From positions 3,782,001 through 3,846,000 of the forward strand of contig NZ_JAJEJP010000001.1 of NCBI RefSeq assembly GCF_021390495.1: 64,000 nt of DNA, read 5' to 3'. This DNA comes from Paraburkholderia sp. ZP32-5 (GTDB lineage: Bacteria > Pseudomonadota > Gammaproteobacteria > Burkholderiales > Burkholderiaceae). Each line of letters starts with the position of its first letter. Positions within the stretch are counted from its first letter, which is position 1. Shown here in pieces: positions 39,713 through 49,017 of this stretch. A model generated the notes under the pieces. That model did not search any database. It was not told the origin of the DNA and worked only from the letters and a program-made list of their open reading frames with translations. Position numbers and translations under genes: made by a program.

Positions 39713-41476
39713 CTAATTTTCGGCGGCGATTTCCTGCACGACTCGCGGCGTGATGAAAACCGCCAGTTCGCTGCGCTGGTCGCGATGCGCCCGATTGCGG
39801 AACAGTGCGCCCAGCACCGGGATTCGTCCGAGCAATGGCACCCGCTCCACGTCATCCCGGTCGTCGGTCGCGTAAATTCCGCCGATCGACACCGTACCAC
39901 CATCCTCGACCTCGACGCGCGTTTGCACGTGCTTGGTGTTGATCGCGGGCCCGGCGTCGGTCTGCTCGCCGACGCTGTCTTTCGCGACATCGAGATCCAG
40001 CACCACGCGGCCGTCCGGCATGATCTGCGGCTCGACCTCCAGTTTGAGCGTGGCGCGGCGAAACTGCACGCCGGATACGCCCTGCCCGACCTTGGCCTGA
40101 TACGGCAGCTCGCTGCCCTGCTCGACGACCGCTTTCATCCGATCCGCGGTGACGACGCGCGGGCTGGAGACGATTTTCCCATGCCCCTCGGCCTCCAGCG
40201 CGGAAAGCTCGATATTCAGCAGCCGCGTCGCATGGGCCGCGAACAGCGTGAGGCCAGCGGTCGCGGCCTCGAAACCCGAGATCGGCCGCGCCGACAGATC
40301 GTAGACGGTGCCGTCCGCGCCGCCGTTGAGGCCCCTGCTCGTGCCGTCCGGGTTCGTGCCCGCGAGCGACAGCCGCACGCCGAGATTGCGCGAAAAACCA
40401 TACTCGCCTTCGACGATGCGCGCCTCGATCAGCACCTGGCGGGTCGGCCGGTCGACGGCGGCGATCAGTGCCGCAATCTGTTCGAGACGCCCCGCCAGGT
40501 CGGTGACGAACAGCAGATTGGTCCGCGGATCGGCAGTCACGGCGCCGCGTTTGGACAGCACGCGCTGGGTACCGGAGCCCGTCAGCAGGCGCCGCACATC
40601 CTCGGCGTGTGCGTAGTGCAGCTGGATCGTGCGGCTCGCGAGCGGTTCGAGGTCCGCGGAGCGCGCGTGCGCGGCGAAGCGCTGCCGCTCGCGCGCGGCC
40701 AGTTCCGCGGCCGGCGCGACCCAGATCACGTTGCCGTGGCGCTCCATCGACAGATTGTTGACGTCGAGCAGCGTGTCGAACGCGGTACGCCAGGGCACCT
40801 TGTCGAGCCGCAGCGAAACGGCTCCGCGCACCTTGTCGCTCGCGACGATGTTGAGCCCGGTGAACTCGGCGAACGACTTGAGTACAGCGCTCAGTTCGGC
40901 GTGCTGGAAGTTGAGCGAGATCGGTTTGTTGTCGTCGGCGGCGTCGGTGGCATCGTCTTGCCGCGCGCTACTCAGGCGCGTGGGCGGTGGTAACGGCACG
41001 GGCGGGCCTTCGAGCGTGTTGGCGTCGGCGCTGTCGTCGCGGGTCGGCGCTGCGGCCTGTTTCGGCGGCGTTGCGGCGGTGCCGTCGACATCGTCCGTAG
41101 CGGCATCGGGCGCGGTGGCCGACGATGACGAAACCACCGCGGCTGCATCCGGGTCCTGCATGTCGCTTTGCACAGAGTCTTGCACCGCGTCTTGTGGCTC
41201 GTTTTGCGTTAACTGATAGCGAAACGGGTTTGGCACACTCGCGAGACCGCCGCGCGGCAGCGGCTCTGCCTCAAACGCGGCTTCGGCGATCGCAGTGCGA
41301 TCCTCCGTCGGCATATACGCCGGCAGTGGCGGCCGCAACGGCGGCGTCGAAGCCCGCGCGATACCGGCGCCAACAGCCACGCTGATGCAGACGCCGACAC
41401 CAAAGCCGACCCAGCGCACCACACCACCCCAGATGCGAAATACCGCCGCGCTCCATCGCTTCATCGAACTCGTCAT
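39713..41476 (-). CDS. pilQ: PilQ, type IV pilus secretin
   Basis: A 587-aa outer-membrane secretin through which the pilus passes. After an N-terminal signal/membrane segment (to about residue 42) comes a low-complexity linker of ~140 residues. An STN domain follows ([23 protein letters not shown]...), then a secretin-N domain ([29 protein letters not shown]) and the secretin core ending [17 protein letters not shown] and [11 protein letters not shown] see no AMIN domains, which makes it shorter than classical PilQ (over 700 aa). It overlaps the pilOP stop by 4 bp. Confidence 0.92.
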   Translation of the reverse strand: MTSSMKRWSAAVFRIWGGVVRWVGFGVGVCISVAVGAGIARASTPPLRPPLPAYMPTEDRTAIAEAAFEAEPLPRGGLASVPNPFRYQLTQNEPQDAVQDSVQSDMQDPDAAAVVSSSSATAPDAATDDVDGTAATPPKQAAAPTRDDSADANTLEGPPVPLPPPTRLSSARQDDATDAADDNKPISLNFQHAELSAVLKSFAEFTGLNIVASDKVRGAVSLRLDKVPWRTAFDTLLDVNNLSMERHGNVIWVAPAAELAARERQRFAAHARSADLEPLASRTIQLHYAHAEDVRRLLTGSGTQRVLSKRGAVTADPRTNLLFVTDLAGRLEQIAALIAAVDRPTRQVLIEARIVEGEYGFSRNLGVRLSLAGTNPDGTSRGLNGGADGTVYDLSARPISGFEAATAGLTLFAAHATRLLNIELSALEAEGHGKIVSSPRVVTADRMKAVVEQGSELPYQAKVGQGVSGVQFRRATLKLEVEPQIMPDGRVVLDLDVAKDSVGEQTDAGPAINTKHVQTRVEVEDGGTVSIGGIYATDDRDDVERVPLLGRIPVLGALFRNRAHRDQRSELAVFITPRVVQEIAAEN

Positions 41477-42396
41477 GAAGCCTCCGACAATGTCAGCGTG
41501 CGCGTCGCGCCACCGTTGGCGAGCGTGATACCGAGTTCATCCAGTTGCGTGACCCGCTCGACGCCCAACTGCGCGCCGGCCGCGACCGTGGCCGCGCCGT
41601 CCGGTGTGTCGAGCAAGGCAAGGCCGCGCGTACGATCAAACAGCACGCCGACGAGCCGCCATTGCACCGCGTCGGCCGGCTCAGCGCTGGCCGACAGCCG
41701 CGGCTGCGAGAACGGATCGAAGAACACGATCTCCTCATCGTCATCTTCGTCGAGGCTCGCGTCGTCGGACGCATGTACAGCATCGGCGGCAGGCGCGGGG
41801 CGCAACGCATCGAACACGCGCAGCGTCGCGCCGATCGACAGCGCCGCGCCGTCCTGCTTGACGGTCACATCGACGGGAACCATCAGCACCGGCAAATGCG
41901 AAAGCCCATTGAAGAACGCCATCAGGTGAACGAAATCCGTGCGCGCCGTGAGCTGCAACGACCGCATGCGCTCGATACCCTCGCCGTTCGTCGGACCCGG
42001 CTCGACCGCGAGCAGCGCGACACCGTTCTCGGCGGCCAGTTCGGAGACGCTGCGCACGTCATCAGCCGAACTCCACGGCGTGATAGCGGCACGCACCGCC
42101 GGCATCTCGTCGGCTATCCGGCGCAGCGACGGCAATTGCGCAAGCGCGCGCCGCGTTTCATCGAGACGCTGTGTGCTGGCTGTCAGCGCCACGCGGCTTG
42201 CCTCCAGCCCGCACAGATCGGCGGTGATCCAGCCGTACGCGCCAAGCACGAACACCAGCGTGGCAATCAGCGCCGCCACCACCCGGCGGCGGCGCCGGCT
42301 CCACGCGTCGAGCGGCACACGTAGGTGTCTAAGCCATTGCGAAAGGCTGGCGGCCCCAGACATCGCGCCGCCCACTTCAAAGAACGTCGTACTCAT
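41473..42396 (-). CDS. PilO-PilP fusion, type IV pilus alignment subcomplex protein
   Basis: A 307-aa protein combining two normally separate gene products. Residues ~35-55 are the PilO membrane segment (VVAALIATLVFVLGAYGWI), followed by a coiled coil and a ferredoxin-like region with LQLTARTDFVHLMAFFNGLSHLP. After an acidic linker (DDASLDEDDDEE), the segment from about 225 (FFDPFSQP...WRLVGVLFDRTRGLALLDTPDG...LGVERVTQLDELGITL) is the PilP beta-sandwich. The PilP part has no signal peptide of its own. It sits exactly where pilO and pilP would be, overlapping pilN and pilQ by 4 bp each. Confidence 0.85.
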   Translation of the reverse strand: MSTTFFEVGGAMSGAASLSQWLRHLRVPLDAWSRRRRRVVAALIATLVFVLGAYGWITADLCGLEASRVALTASTQRLDETRRALAQLPSLRRIADEMPAVRAAITPWSSADDVRSVSELAAENGVALLAVEPGPTNGEGIERMRSLQLTARTDFVHLMAFFNGLSHLPVLMVPVDVTVKQDGAALSIGATLRVFDALRPAPAADAVHASDDASLDEDDDEEIVFFDPFSQPRLSASAEPADAVQWRLVGVLFDRTRGLALLDTPDGAATVAAGAQLGVERVTQLDELGITLANGGATRTLTLSEAS

Positions 42397-43112
42397 TTTG
42401 TCCCTCCCGATGATTCGGACTTCGCGATACGCGCCGCCGCGGTACCGGTGACGCGTGCGGCTTTGGACGGCGGATCGCCCCAGCGCAGGCGCGCATTGAA
42501 CTCGACCAGCGCGCTTACCGCCTTATCCGCCTGCGCGCTGCCATGTACCGGCGGCCGTTGCAGGTTGCGCACTTCCACTCCCTTCACACCGCGCACAGCG
42601 CTGAGCCGCTCGAGCCACTCGGCCGATGTCAGATCGCTGTTCGACGTGGCGAGCAACTCGGTCTCATATTCGCGCTGGCGCAATTGCCGCAACACGACGC
42701 CGTCACCGGGCTCGAAGCTGAGCGCTTCGAGCAGATCGAGCAGGTGCGCGAGCGGTTCCGACAGGCTGGTCGCGCGCGCCGCGTTTGCGCGCGACTCGTC
42801 CCGCGCGCGCAGCAGTTTCGTGTGCTCCGCGAGCGGCGCGTCGAGTTGCGCAAGCGCCTGTTCGGCCGATGCGCGACGAGCATCGAGCCGCGCCGTTTCG
42901 AATGCCTGCCAGCCGGCGAGCGCGAGCACGCCGGTCGCGCCCACGCACGCGGCCACGGCCCAGTCGCGCAGACAGCGCCGCCGTGCGAGCCGCGCATTGC
43001 GCTGCCGGTAAGGCAGCAGATTGAAGCCGCCGAGCCACGGCATGACGACGCGTTCGTTGCTCCCTGGCGGATGCACCGTCCGCCCAAACGAAAACGAAAG
43101 AGCGCGCATCAT
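42393..43112 (-). CDS. pilN: PilN, type IV pilus inner-membrane assembly protein
   Basis: A 239-aa protein with the PilN cytoplasmic motif FNLLPYRQRNARLARRR near residue 28 (binds PilM), one membrane segment (DWAVAACVGATGVLALAGW), a coiled coil and a periplasmic ferredoxin-like domain. The ATG at 43110-43112 overlaps the pilM stop by 4 bp; a start nearer to the INLLPYR motif (MPWLGGF) is possible, since PilN usually begins close to it. It is coupled to the PilO-PilP fusion downstream. Confidence 0.88.
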   Translation of the reverse strand: MMRALSFSFGRTVHPPGSNERVVMPWLGGFNLLPYRQRNARLARRRCLRDWAVAACVGATGVLALAGWQAFETARLDARRASAEQALAQLDAPLAEHTKLLRARDESRANAARATSLSEPLAHLLDLLEALSFEPGDGVVLRQLRQREYETELLATSNSDLTSAEWLERLSAVRGVKGVEVRNLQRPPVHGSAQADKAVSALVEFNARLRWGDPPSKAARVTGTAAARIAKSESSGGTK

Positions 43113-44104
43113 TCGATCACCCCGCGCAGCGCCAGCCCGAACGCGACCGCGCTGGCCGGCTGATGCAGCAGTTCGTGATCGATCGGCCGCACGCATGTGC
43201 TGAGCAGCCCGCACTCGAATGGCAACACCGAGCAGCCCAGCACGTCGCCGATGTCCGCGAGCGAAAAGCCCGCGCCGTCGAGCAGATCGATTTCTCCGCT
43301 GACCAGCGCGCAGTCGAACCGAGGTCCATGCGTCAGATCGCGCAGCGCATCGGCGAGATCGGTGTGCTCGGGCGCCGGATAATGCATGTCGCCATCGATC
43401 ACGCCATTGGCCATGCGCCAGCCGTGCACGCCGTCCGTGCCGATCCACAACGCTACGTACGGCTCGCACGGATCGAGTTCATGGTTCGCCGCGTAACGCA
43501 TCGCGCGCAGTGCCGCATGCGGCTCGCCATCGACCGCGCTCAACGAAATGCCCGCGCTCGCCGCGCATTCGATACGCGCTTCGAGATGCTGACGCGCCAT
43601 CGCGGTGATCTTCACCGCACGCACGGGTGCGGGCCGCTCGTCGACGGCCCAGTCGGCTGCGAGCGCGTGACGCTCGAGCCCGGCAATGCGCTCCGCCTCG
43701 GCCATCACGGCCGGCGCGAGTCCGGCCAGCGCGGGGCCGCCATCGTGCTGCTCGCATTGGCTCTGCGCCGCGAGCCGCGCGAGCGGCACCGTGGTCGTCA
43801 TCGTGATCGACGCGGGTACGGCCATCGCGCATTGCAGCGCCTGCGCGACACACACACGCGGCATGCCGGCAAACGCATCGCGCAACGCTCGCGCGACCGC
43901 CTGGCGGTCGGTGATCTCGGTGCCCGCCATCGCGCTGGCGGCGAGCGGCACCGTGTTCATGTATTCGAGATGCAGTGAGCTGCGTGCGCGCGAACGCTGA
44001 CTCAGCACGATCAGCCGTACGTTTTGCGAACTAATGTCGATGCCGGCGGCGAAGCGCTGGCCGCCCGATTGCACCGCCTGAAGCCACGAATTTCCAAATG
44101 CCAT
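43109..44104 (-). CDS. pilM: PilM, actin-like cytoplasmic type IV pilus protein
   Basis: A 331-aa ASKHA-fold protein that binds the N-terminus of PilN on the cytoplasmic face. The start of the fold, FAAGIDISSQNVRLIVLSQ, corresponds to the first phosphate loop; the rest is divergent from the enteric and Pseudomonas proteins, so the assignment leans on context (first of pilM-N-OP-Q). The ATG at 44102-44104 has GGAGG five nt upstream. Divergently transcribed from mrcA. Confidence 0.82.
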   Translation of the reverse strand: MAFGNSWLQAVQSGGQRFAAGIDISSQNVRLIVLSQRSRARSSLHLEYMNTVPLAASAMAGTEITDRQAVARALRDAFAGMPRVCVAQALQCAMAVPASITMTTTVPLARLAAQSQCEQHDGGPALAGLAPAVMAEAERIAGLERHALAADWAVDERPAPVRAVKITAMARQHLEARIECAASAGISLSAVDGEPHAALRAMRYAANHELDPCEPYVALWIGTDGVHGWRMANGVIDGDMHYPAPEHTDLADALRDLTHGPRFDCALVSGEIDLLDGAGFSLADIGDVLGCSVLPFECGLLSTCVRPIDHELLHQPASAVAFGLALRGVIE

Positions 44105-44322
44105 ACACCCTCCCTCTGACTCACGCGACGAACCATTCGAACGCGAGCAATGAGGGATCATTGTGGACAGACACGGCGCCGCGCGACACTCAGCCAAATG
44201 GCCAGGATTGACGCCAAAGCGCCCCGCGCGACATCAAACGGACTACAGTGAAGTCGTTGCCGCGCGATGCGATTCGCGCGCGCAGTCCGCATCGCGACGA
44301 ACACGCATCCGCCGTAAGCAGG

Positions 44323-44352
44323 TCGAAAGCTGACGGACGGCGCGGCTATAAT
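44323..44352 (+). promoter_or_regulatory. Candidate sigma70 promoter of mrcA
   Basis: TCGAAA (44323-44328) and an exact TATAAT (44347-44352) are separated by 18 bp, with the mrcA ATG 27 bp downstream. The rest of the 274-bp divergent pilM-mrcA gap shows no other clear element. Confidence 0.6.
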
Positions 44353-44378
44353 CGCGGGACTGCTTTTCCGGTATTCCT

Positions 44379-46781
44379 ATGCAATCCACGTCTCCTACGT
44401 CCCCGCCGCCCGCGCCGAAAAAGCGCAAACGCCTGTTGTGGCAAAAGCTCGTGCTCGGCTTCGTCGGGCTGATCGTGGCGGGCATCGTAAGCGTGGCGCT
44501 GCTCGTCGGCTACGCGCTCGTGGTTGCGACACCGAACCTGCCTTCGCTCGATGCGCTGACCGACTATCGGCCCAAGGTGCCGCTGCGCATCTACACGGCC
44601 GACCATGTACTGATCGGTGAATTCGGCGAGGAACGGCGCGACATCGTGCGTATTCAGGACGTGCCCGACAGTCTGAAGAAAGCGATCCTCGCGATTGAAG
44701 ACGCACGCTTTTACGATCACGGCGGCGTCGATCTCACCGGCATCGCGCGCGCCGGCTTCGTCGCGCTGACCAACGGCCACGCCACGCAGGGCGCGAGCAC
44801 GATCACGATGCAGGTCGCGCGCAACTTCTTTCTGTCCAGCGAAAAGACCTATACGCGCAAGATCTACGAGATGCTGCTCGCGTACAAGATCGAGTCGAAG
44901 CTGACGAAGGATCAGATTCTCGAGGTGTACATGAATCAGATCTACCTCGGTCAGCGCGCGTACGGTTTCGCGAGCGCGGCACGCGTGTATTTCGGCAAGG
45001 ACCTGAAGGACCTGACGCTTGCGGAATCGGCGATGCTCGCCGGTCTGCCGAAGGCGCCGTCCGCGTATAACCCGGTCGTCAATCCGAAGCGCGCGAAGGT
45101 GCGGCAGGAGTACATCCTGCAGCGCATGCTCGAACTGCACTACATCACCGAAGAGCAGTACGACGATGCACGCCGCCAGCCGCTCGTCGTCAAGGGCATG
45201 GGCAAGGAGTACAGCGTGCACGCGGAATACGTCGCCGAAATGGTGCGGCAGATGATGTACGCGCAGTATCGCGAAGAGGCTTATACGCTCGGTTTGAACG
45301 TCGTGACCACGATCGATTCGGCGGATCAGGACGTTGCCTATCGCGCGCTGCGCAAGGGACTGATGGACTACGAGCGGCGGCATGGCTATCGCGGGCCGGA
45401 GGCGTTCATCGATCTGCCATCCGATGCGCAGGATCGCGAGCAGGCGATCGACGACGCGCTGCTCGAACATCCGGACAACGGCGAAATCATCGCGGCCGTC
45501 GTCACAGCGGCGAACCCGAAGCAGGTACAGGCGACGTTCATCGACGGCAATGTCGCGACGATTCAGGGCAATGGCTTGCGCTACGCGCAGTCGGCGCTGA
45601 GCGGACGCGCGCAGCCGAATCAGCGCATCCGTCCCGGTGCGATCGTGCGCCTCGTGAAAAACGACGACGGCGACTGGTCGATCACGCAATTGCCGCAGGT
45701 GGAAGGCGCGTTTATTTCGGTGGTCCCGCAGGACGGCGCGATTCGCGCACTGGTCGGCGGCTTCGATTTCAACAAGAACAAGTTCAATCACGTGACCCAG
45801 GCGTGGCGCCAGCCGGGCTCGAGCTTCAAGCCGTTCATCTATTCGGCGTCGCTCGAAAAAGGCCTCGGACCCGCGACGATCATCAACGACGCGCCGCTCT
45901 TTTTCAGCGCCGCCGAAACCGGCGGTCAGCCATGGGAGCCAAAAAACTACGGTGGCGGCTTCGATGGTCCGATGACGATGCGCACCGCGCTGCAGAAGTC
46001 GAAGAACCTCGTGTCGATCCGCATCCTGAACCAGATCGGCACGAAATACGCGCAGCAGTACATCACGCGCTTCGGCTTCGACGCGGACCGCCACCCCGCC
46101 TATCTGCCGATGGCGCTCGGTGCCGGTCTCGTCACACCGTTGCAGATGGCGGGCGCGTTCTCGGTCTTCGCGAACGGCGGCTACCGGATCAATCCGTATC
46201 TGATCGCCGAAGTCACCGATCCGCGCGGCGCCGTCGTCGCGCACGTGCAGCCGCTCGTCGCCGGACAAAGTGCACCGCATGCGATCGAACCGCGCAACGC
46301 GTACATCATGAACAGCCTGTTGCAAAGCGTCGCGCAACGCGGCACCGGCGCGAAGTCCAACTCGCTCAAGCGCACCGATCTCGGCGGCAAAACCGGCACG
46401 ACCAACGACTCGCGCGATGCCTGGTTCGCCGGCTATCAGCACACGCTCACCGCGATCGCGTGGATCGGCTACGACAATCCGCGCAGCCTCGGCGACAAGG
46501 AAACCGGCGGCGGTCTCGCATTGCCGGTATGGATCGAGTACATGGGGTACGCGTTGAAGGGCGTGCCCGAGTACAAGATGCCGATGCCCGACGGCATAGT
46601 CGAACTGGGCTCGGAACTGTATTTCGAGGACTTCACGCCGGGGCACGGTTTTGTCGCGACGGTCGGCGTGAGTCAGGCCACGCTCGACGCCGAGGCTGCG
46701 AGCGCCGCTTCGGCCGCGGCGCCGGAACAGGTCGGCGAGCAGGAACGGCAAGACATCATGAATCTGTTCCGGGGCCACTGA
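44379..46781 (+). CDS. mrcA: MrcA, penicillin-binding protein 1A
   Basis: An 800-aa bifunctional peptidoglycan synthase. A single N-terminal membrane anchor (about 25-50) is followed by the glycosyltransferase domain with AILAIEDARFYDHGGVD, GASTITMQVARNFFLS, KDQILEVYMNQIYLG and AMLAGLPKAPSAYNPV. The transpeptidase domain has the serine motif QPGSSFKPFIYS, then SKN (in QKSKNLVSIRI) and GGKTGTTND. A PBP1A-type OB domain lies between them. Divergent from pilM, the usual gammaproteobacterial and betaproteobacterial pairing. Confidence 0.96.
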   Translation: MQSTSPTSPPPAPKKRKRLLWQKLVLGFVGLIVAGIVSVALLVGYALVVATPNLPSLDALTDYRPKVPLRIYTADHVLIGEFGEERRDIVRIQDVPDSLKKAILAIEDARFYDHGGVDLTGIARAGFVALTNGHATQGASTITMQVARNFFLSSEKTYTRKIYEMLLAYKIESKLTKDQILEVYMNQIYLGQRAYGFASAARVYFGKDLKDLTLAESAMLAGLPKAPSAYNPVVNPKRAKVRQEYILQRMLELHYITEEQYDDARRQPLVVKGMGKEYSVHAEYVAEMVRQMMYAQYREEAYTLGLNVVTTIDSADQDVAYRALRKGLMDYERRHGYRGPEAFIDLPSDAQDREQAIDDALLEHPDNGEIIAAVVTAANPKQVQATFIDGNVATIQGNGLRYAQSALSGRAQPNQRIRPGAIVRLVKNDDGDWSITQLPQVEGAFISVVPQDGAIRALVGGFDFNKNKFNHVTQAWRQPGSSFKPFIYSASLEKGLGPATIINDAPLFFSAAETGGQPWEPKNYGGGFDGPMTMRTALQKSKNLVSIRILNQIGTKYAQQYITRFGFDADRHPAYLPMALGAGLVTPLQMAGAFSVFANGGYRINPYLIAEVTDPRGAVVAHVQPLVAGQSAPHAIEPRNAYIMNSLLQSVAQRGTGAKSNSLKRTDLGGKTGTTNDSRDAWFAGYQHTLTAIAWIGYDNPRSLGDKETGGGLALPVWIEYMGYALKGVPEYKMPMPDGIVELGSELYFEDFTPGHGFVATVGVSQATLDAEAASAASAAAPEQVGEQERQDIMNLFRGH

Positions 46782-46842
46782 AGCCGCGTAGCTGTGCACG
46801 GAAGCGTACGCGTGAGTGTCGCGCCAATCGCGCCAGAAATGC

Positions 46843-46885
46843 AAAACCGCCGCGTTCCCGAGTTGGGCACGCGGCGGTTCTGTTT
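46843..46885 (+). terminator. Intrinsic terminator between mrcA and cyaY
   Basis: AACCGCCGCGT (46845-46855) pairs perfectly with ACGCGGCGGTT (46869-46879), followed by CTGTTTT on the plus strand; on the minus strand the stem is followed by TTTGC. It probably serves the convergent mrcA and cyaY genes. Confidence 0.75.
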
Positions 46886-46930
46886 TGAGACTGCGATCTG
46901 CGCTGCGCGCTGGCCGCGCTCACGCGTCGC

Positions 46931-47251
46931 TTACTGCGCGGTAATCCGCACCGGCTCGCCAGCCTGCTCGCTCGCGTATTGCGATAGCGCCGCGAAAAAC
47001 TCCGTGCCGCTGCGCGTGTCGCGCCATTCGCCGTCGATGAAACGGAAGTGGAAACCGCCTGCTTTCGCCGCAATCCAGATCTCGCTCATCGGCGGCTGAA
47101 GGTTGACGATGATCTTCGTGCGGTTCTCGAATTCGAGCGTCAGAACATTGCCGCTGCGCTCGAGTTCGATGTCGGCAGCGGTGTCGTCGACTGCGCTCTC
47201 GATGGCGGTCAGCACGGCTTCCGCACGGGTCAGGTAATCACTATCGGACAT
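46931..47251 (-). CDS. cyaY: CyaY, frataxin-like iron-binding protein
   Basis: A 106-aa frataxin homologue that modulates iron delivery and cysteine desulfurase activity in Fe-S cluster assembly. Family motifs are [18 protein letters not shown] (acidic iron-binding helix), [32 protein letters not shown] and [17 protein letters not shown]. The ATG at 47249-47251 lies 35 bp from the divergent lptM start, so the two promoters must overlap. Confidence 0.95.
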   Translation of the reverse strand: MSDSDYLTRAEAVLTAIESAVDDTAADIELERSGNVLTLEFENRTKIIVNLQPPMSEIWIAAKAGGFHFRFIDGEWRDTRSGTEFFAALSQYASEQAGEPVRITAQ

Positions 47252-47286
47252 GCTAAACTCCATCGATTATTTATTCAGGGACAGTC

Positions 47287-47631
47287 ATGCGAGTCGTAAC
47301 TCGGATGCGCGCGGCGGCACCCGGCCGCGCGATTGTAGCGGTTTTAGCCATTTTCGCAGGTTGCGCGCTCGCCGGTTGCGGTCAACGCGGCGCGCTTTAT
47401 CTGCCGACTGTACCGCCGCTGCCTGCCCCGCCGGCTCATCGCACGCAAACGCCAACACCGGATCAAACTCAACCGGCCGCGGGCAATTCCACCGATACAG
47501 GCTCGATTCCGGACACGTCAGGTACGCCGCTGTCACTCGCGCCCGAAGAGCAACTCGCCACGCCGCCCGCTTCGAATGCATCCGGCCCGTCGGCACCGCT
47601 GCCCGCCTCCGCCGCTCCTTCCGTTCAATAA
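47287..47631 (+). CDS. lptM: LptM-like small lipoprotein
   Basis: A 114-aa lipoprotein. The signal ends in a lipobox CALAGCGQRGALYLP, closely matching the LptM/YifL motif (GCGxxGPLYLP); the rest is a Pro/Thr/Ser/Ala-rich disordered tail. LptM stabilises the LptDE lipopolysaccharide translocon in enteric bacteria. Its position directly before lysA (9 bp) and divergent from cyaY is the one seen in many proteobacteria. Confidence 0.88.
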   Translation: MRVVTRMRAAAPGRAIVAVLAIFAGCALAGCGQRGALYLPTVPPLPAPPAHRTQTPTPDQTQPAAGNSTDTGSIPDTSGTPLSLAPEEQLATPPASNASGPSAPLPASAAPSVQ

Positions 47632-47640
47632 GACTTTCGC

Positions 47641-48903
47641 ATGACTCGATCCGCATTTGACTACGTCGACGGCGTATTGCACGCCGAAGACGTGTCCGCC
47701 GTTTCTCTCGCCGAACAGTTCGGCACGCCGCTCTACGTCTATTCGCGCGCCGCGCTCACTGCCGCCTGGAACGCGTACGCGGGTGCCTGCGCCGGCCGTC
47801 GCGCAAGCGTGCACGTCGCCGTGAAAGCCAACAGCAATCTCGCGGTGCTGAACGTGTTCGCGCGATTGGGCGCGGGCTTCGACATCGTGTCGGGCGGCGA
47901 ACTCGCGCGCGTGCTCGCGGCGGGCGGCAAAGCGGAAAACACCGTGTTTTCAGGTGTCGGCAAGCATGTGAACGAAATGCGTGAAGCGCTCGCGGCCGGC
48001 GTCAAGTGCTTCAACGTGGAGTCGATTCCCGAACTCGATCGCCTCAATGCGGTCGCCGGCGAAATGGGCAAGAAGGCGCCGGTATCGCTGCGTGTGAACC
48101 CCGATGTCGACGCAAAGACGCACCCGTACATTTCCACCGGTCTGAAGTCGAACAAGTTCGGCGTCGCCTTCGAAGATGCGCGCGCGACGTATCAGGCAGC
48201 TGCGGCGATGACGAATCTCGAAGTGGTCGGCATCGACTGCCATATCGGCTCGCAGATCACCGACGTCGCGCCCTATCTCGATGCGATCGACAAAGTGCTG
48301 GAGCTGGTCGAACAGATCGAGCAGGACGGCATGACGATTCGCCATGTCGATGTCGGCGGCGGTCTCGGCATTACCTACGATGACGAAACGCCGCCGGAAA
48401 TCGGCGCGTTCGTGCGTACCGTACTCGATCGCATCGAAGCACGCGGTCACGGTCATCGCGAAGTGTATTTCGAGCCGGGCCGTTCGCTGGTCGGCAATGC
48501 GGGCGTGCTGCTCACGCGTGTCGAATTCCTGAAGCCCGGCGAGGAAAAGAACTTTGCGATCGTCGATGCGGCGATGACCGATCTCGCACGCCCCGCGATG
48601 TACGACGCGTATCACGCGATCGAACCGGTCGTGAAGCGCGACGTGCCGGCGCATGTGTACGACGTGGTTGGCCCGGTCTGCGAAAGCGGCGACTGGCTCG
48701 GCCGCGAACGGCTGCTTGCGGTCGAGGCGGACGATCTGCTCGCGATCCGCTCGGCCGGCGCCTATGGCTTCGTGATGAGCTCGAACTACAACACCCGGCC
48801 GCGCGCGGCGGAGGTGATGGTGGATGGTACACAGGCGTATGTGGTCCGCGCGCGTGAAGAGGTACAGCAGCTATTTGCGGGTGAAACGATTCTGCCGACG
48901 TAA
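47641..48903 (+). CDS. lysA: LysA, diaminopimelate decarboxylase
   Basis: A 420-aa PLP enzyme of fold type III that makes L-lysine from meso-diaminopimelate. The PLP lysine is in HVAVKANSNLAVL; other motifs are GAGFDIVSGGEL, GIDCHIGSQI, HVDVGGGLGITY, FEPGRSLVGNAG and the C-terminal GPVCESGDW and GAYGFVMSSNYN. Follows lptM by 9 bp, so the two are co-transcribed. Confidence 0.97.
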   Translation: MTRSAFDYVDGVLHAEDVSAVSLAEQFGTPLYVYSRAALTAAWNAYAGACAGRRASVHVAVKANSNLAVLNVFARLGAGFDIVSGGELARVLAAGGKAENTVFSGVGKHVNEMREALAAGVKCFNVESIPELDRLNAVAGEMGKKAPVSLRVNPDVDAKTHPYISTGLKSNKFGVAFEDARATYQAAAAMTNLEVVGIDCHIGSQITDVAPYLDAIDKVLELVEQIEQDGMTIRHVDVGGGLGITYDDETPPEIGAFVRTVLDRIEARGHGHREVYFEPGRSLVGNAGVLLTRVEFLKPGEEKNFAIVDAAMTDLARPAMYDAYHAIEPVVKRDVPAHVYDVVGPVCESGDWLGRERLLAVEADDLLAIRSAGAYGFVMSSNYNTRPRAAEVMVDGTQAYVVRAREEVQQLFAGETILPT

Positions 48904-48948
48904 ACGTCACCCCCGACGCCGCACACCAGCGTGTGACCTGACGATATG

Positions 48949-48981
48949 AAAAAGGCGATGCCACCGCGGCATCGCCTTTTT
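48949..48981. terminator. Bidirectional intrinsic terminator between lysA and msrQ
   Basis: AAAAAGGCGATGCC (48949-48962) pairs perfectly with GGCATCGCCTTTTT (48968-48981) around a 5-nt loop. Both strands end in T runs, fitting the convergent lysA and msrQ genes. Confidence 0.92.
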
Positions 48982-49017
48982 GCTATTGGAGCACCAACAA
49001 GCGGGCGCAACTCACCA

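Noticed and set aside
41604..42324. Plus-strand frames opposite the pilO-pilP gene
   Set aside because: They have no homology and the minus-strand pil operon, with successive 4-bp overlaps, explains the region.
44346..46844. An 832-codon open frame on the minus strand opposite mrcA
   Set aside because: Same reasoning: antisense shadow of a GC-rich gene whose plus-strand product is clearly PBP1A.
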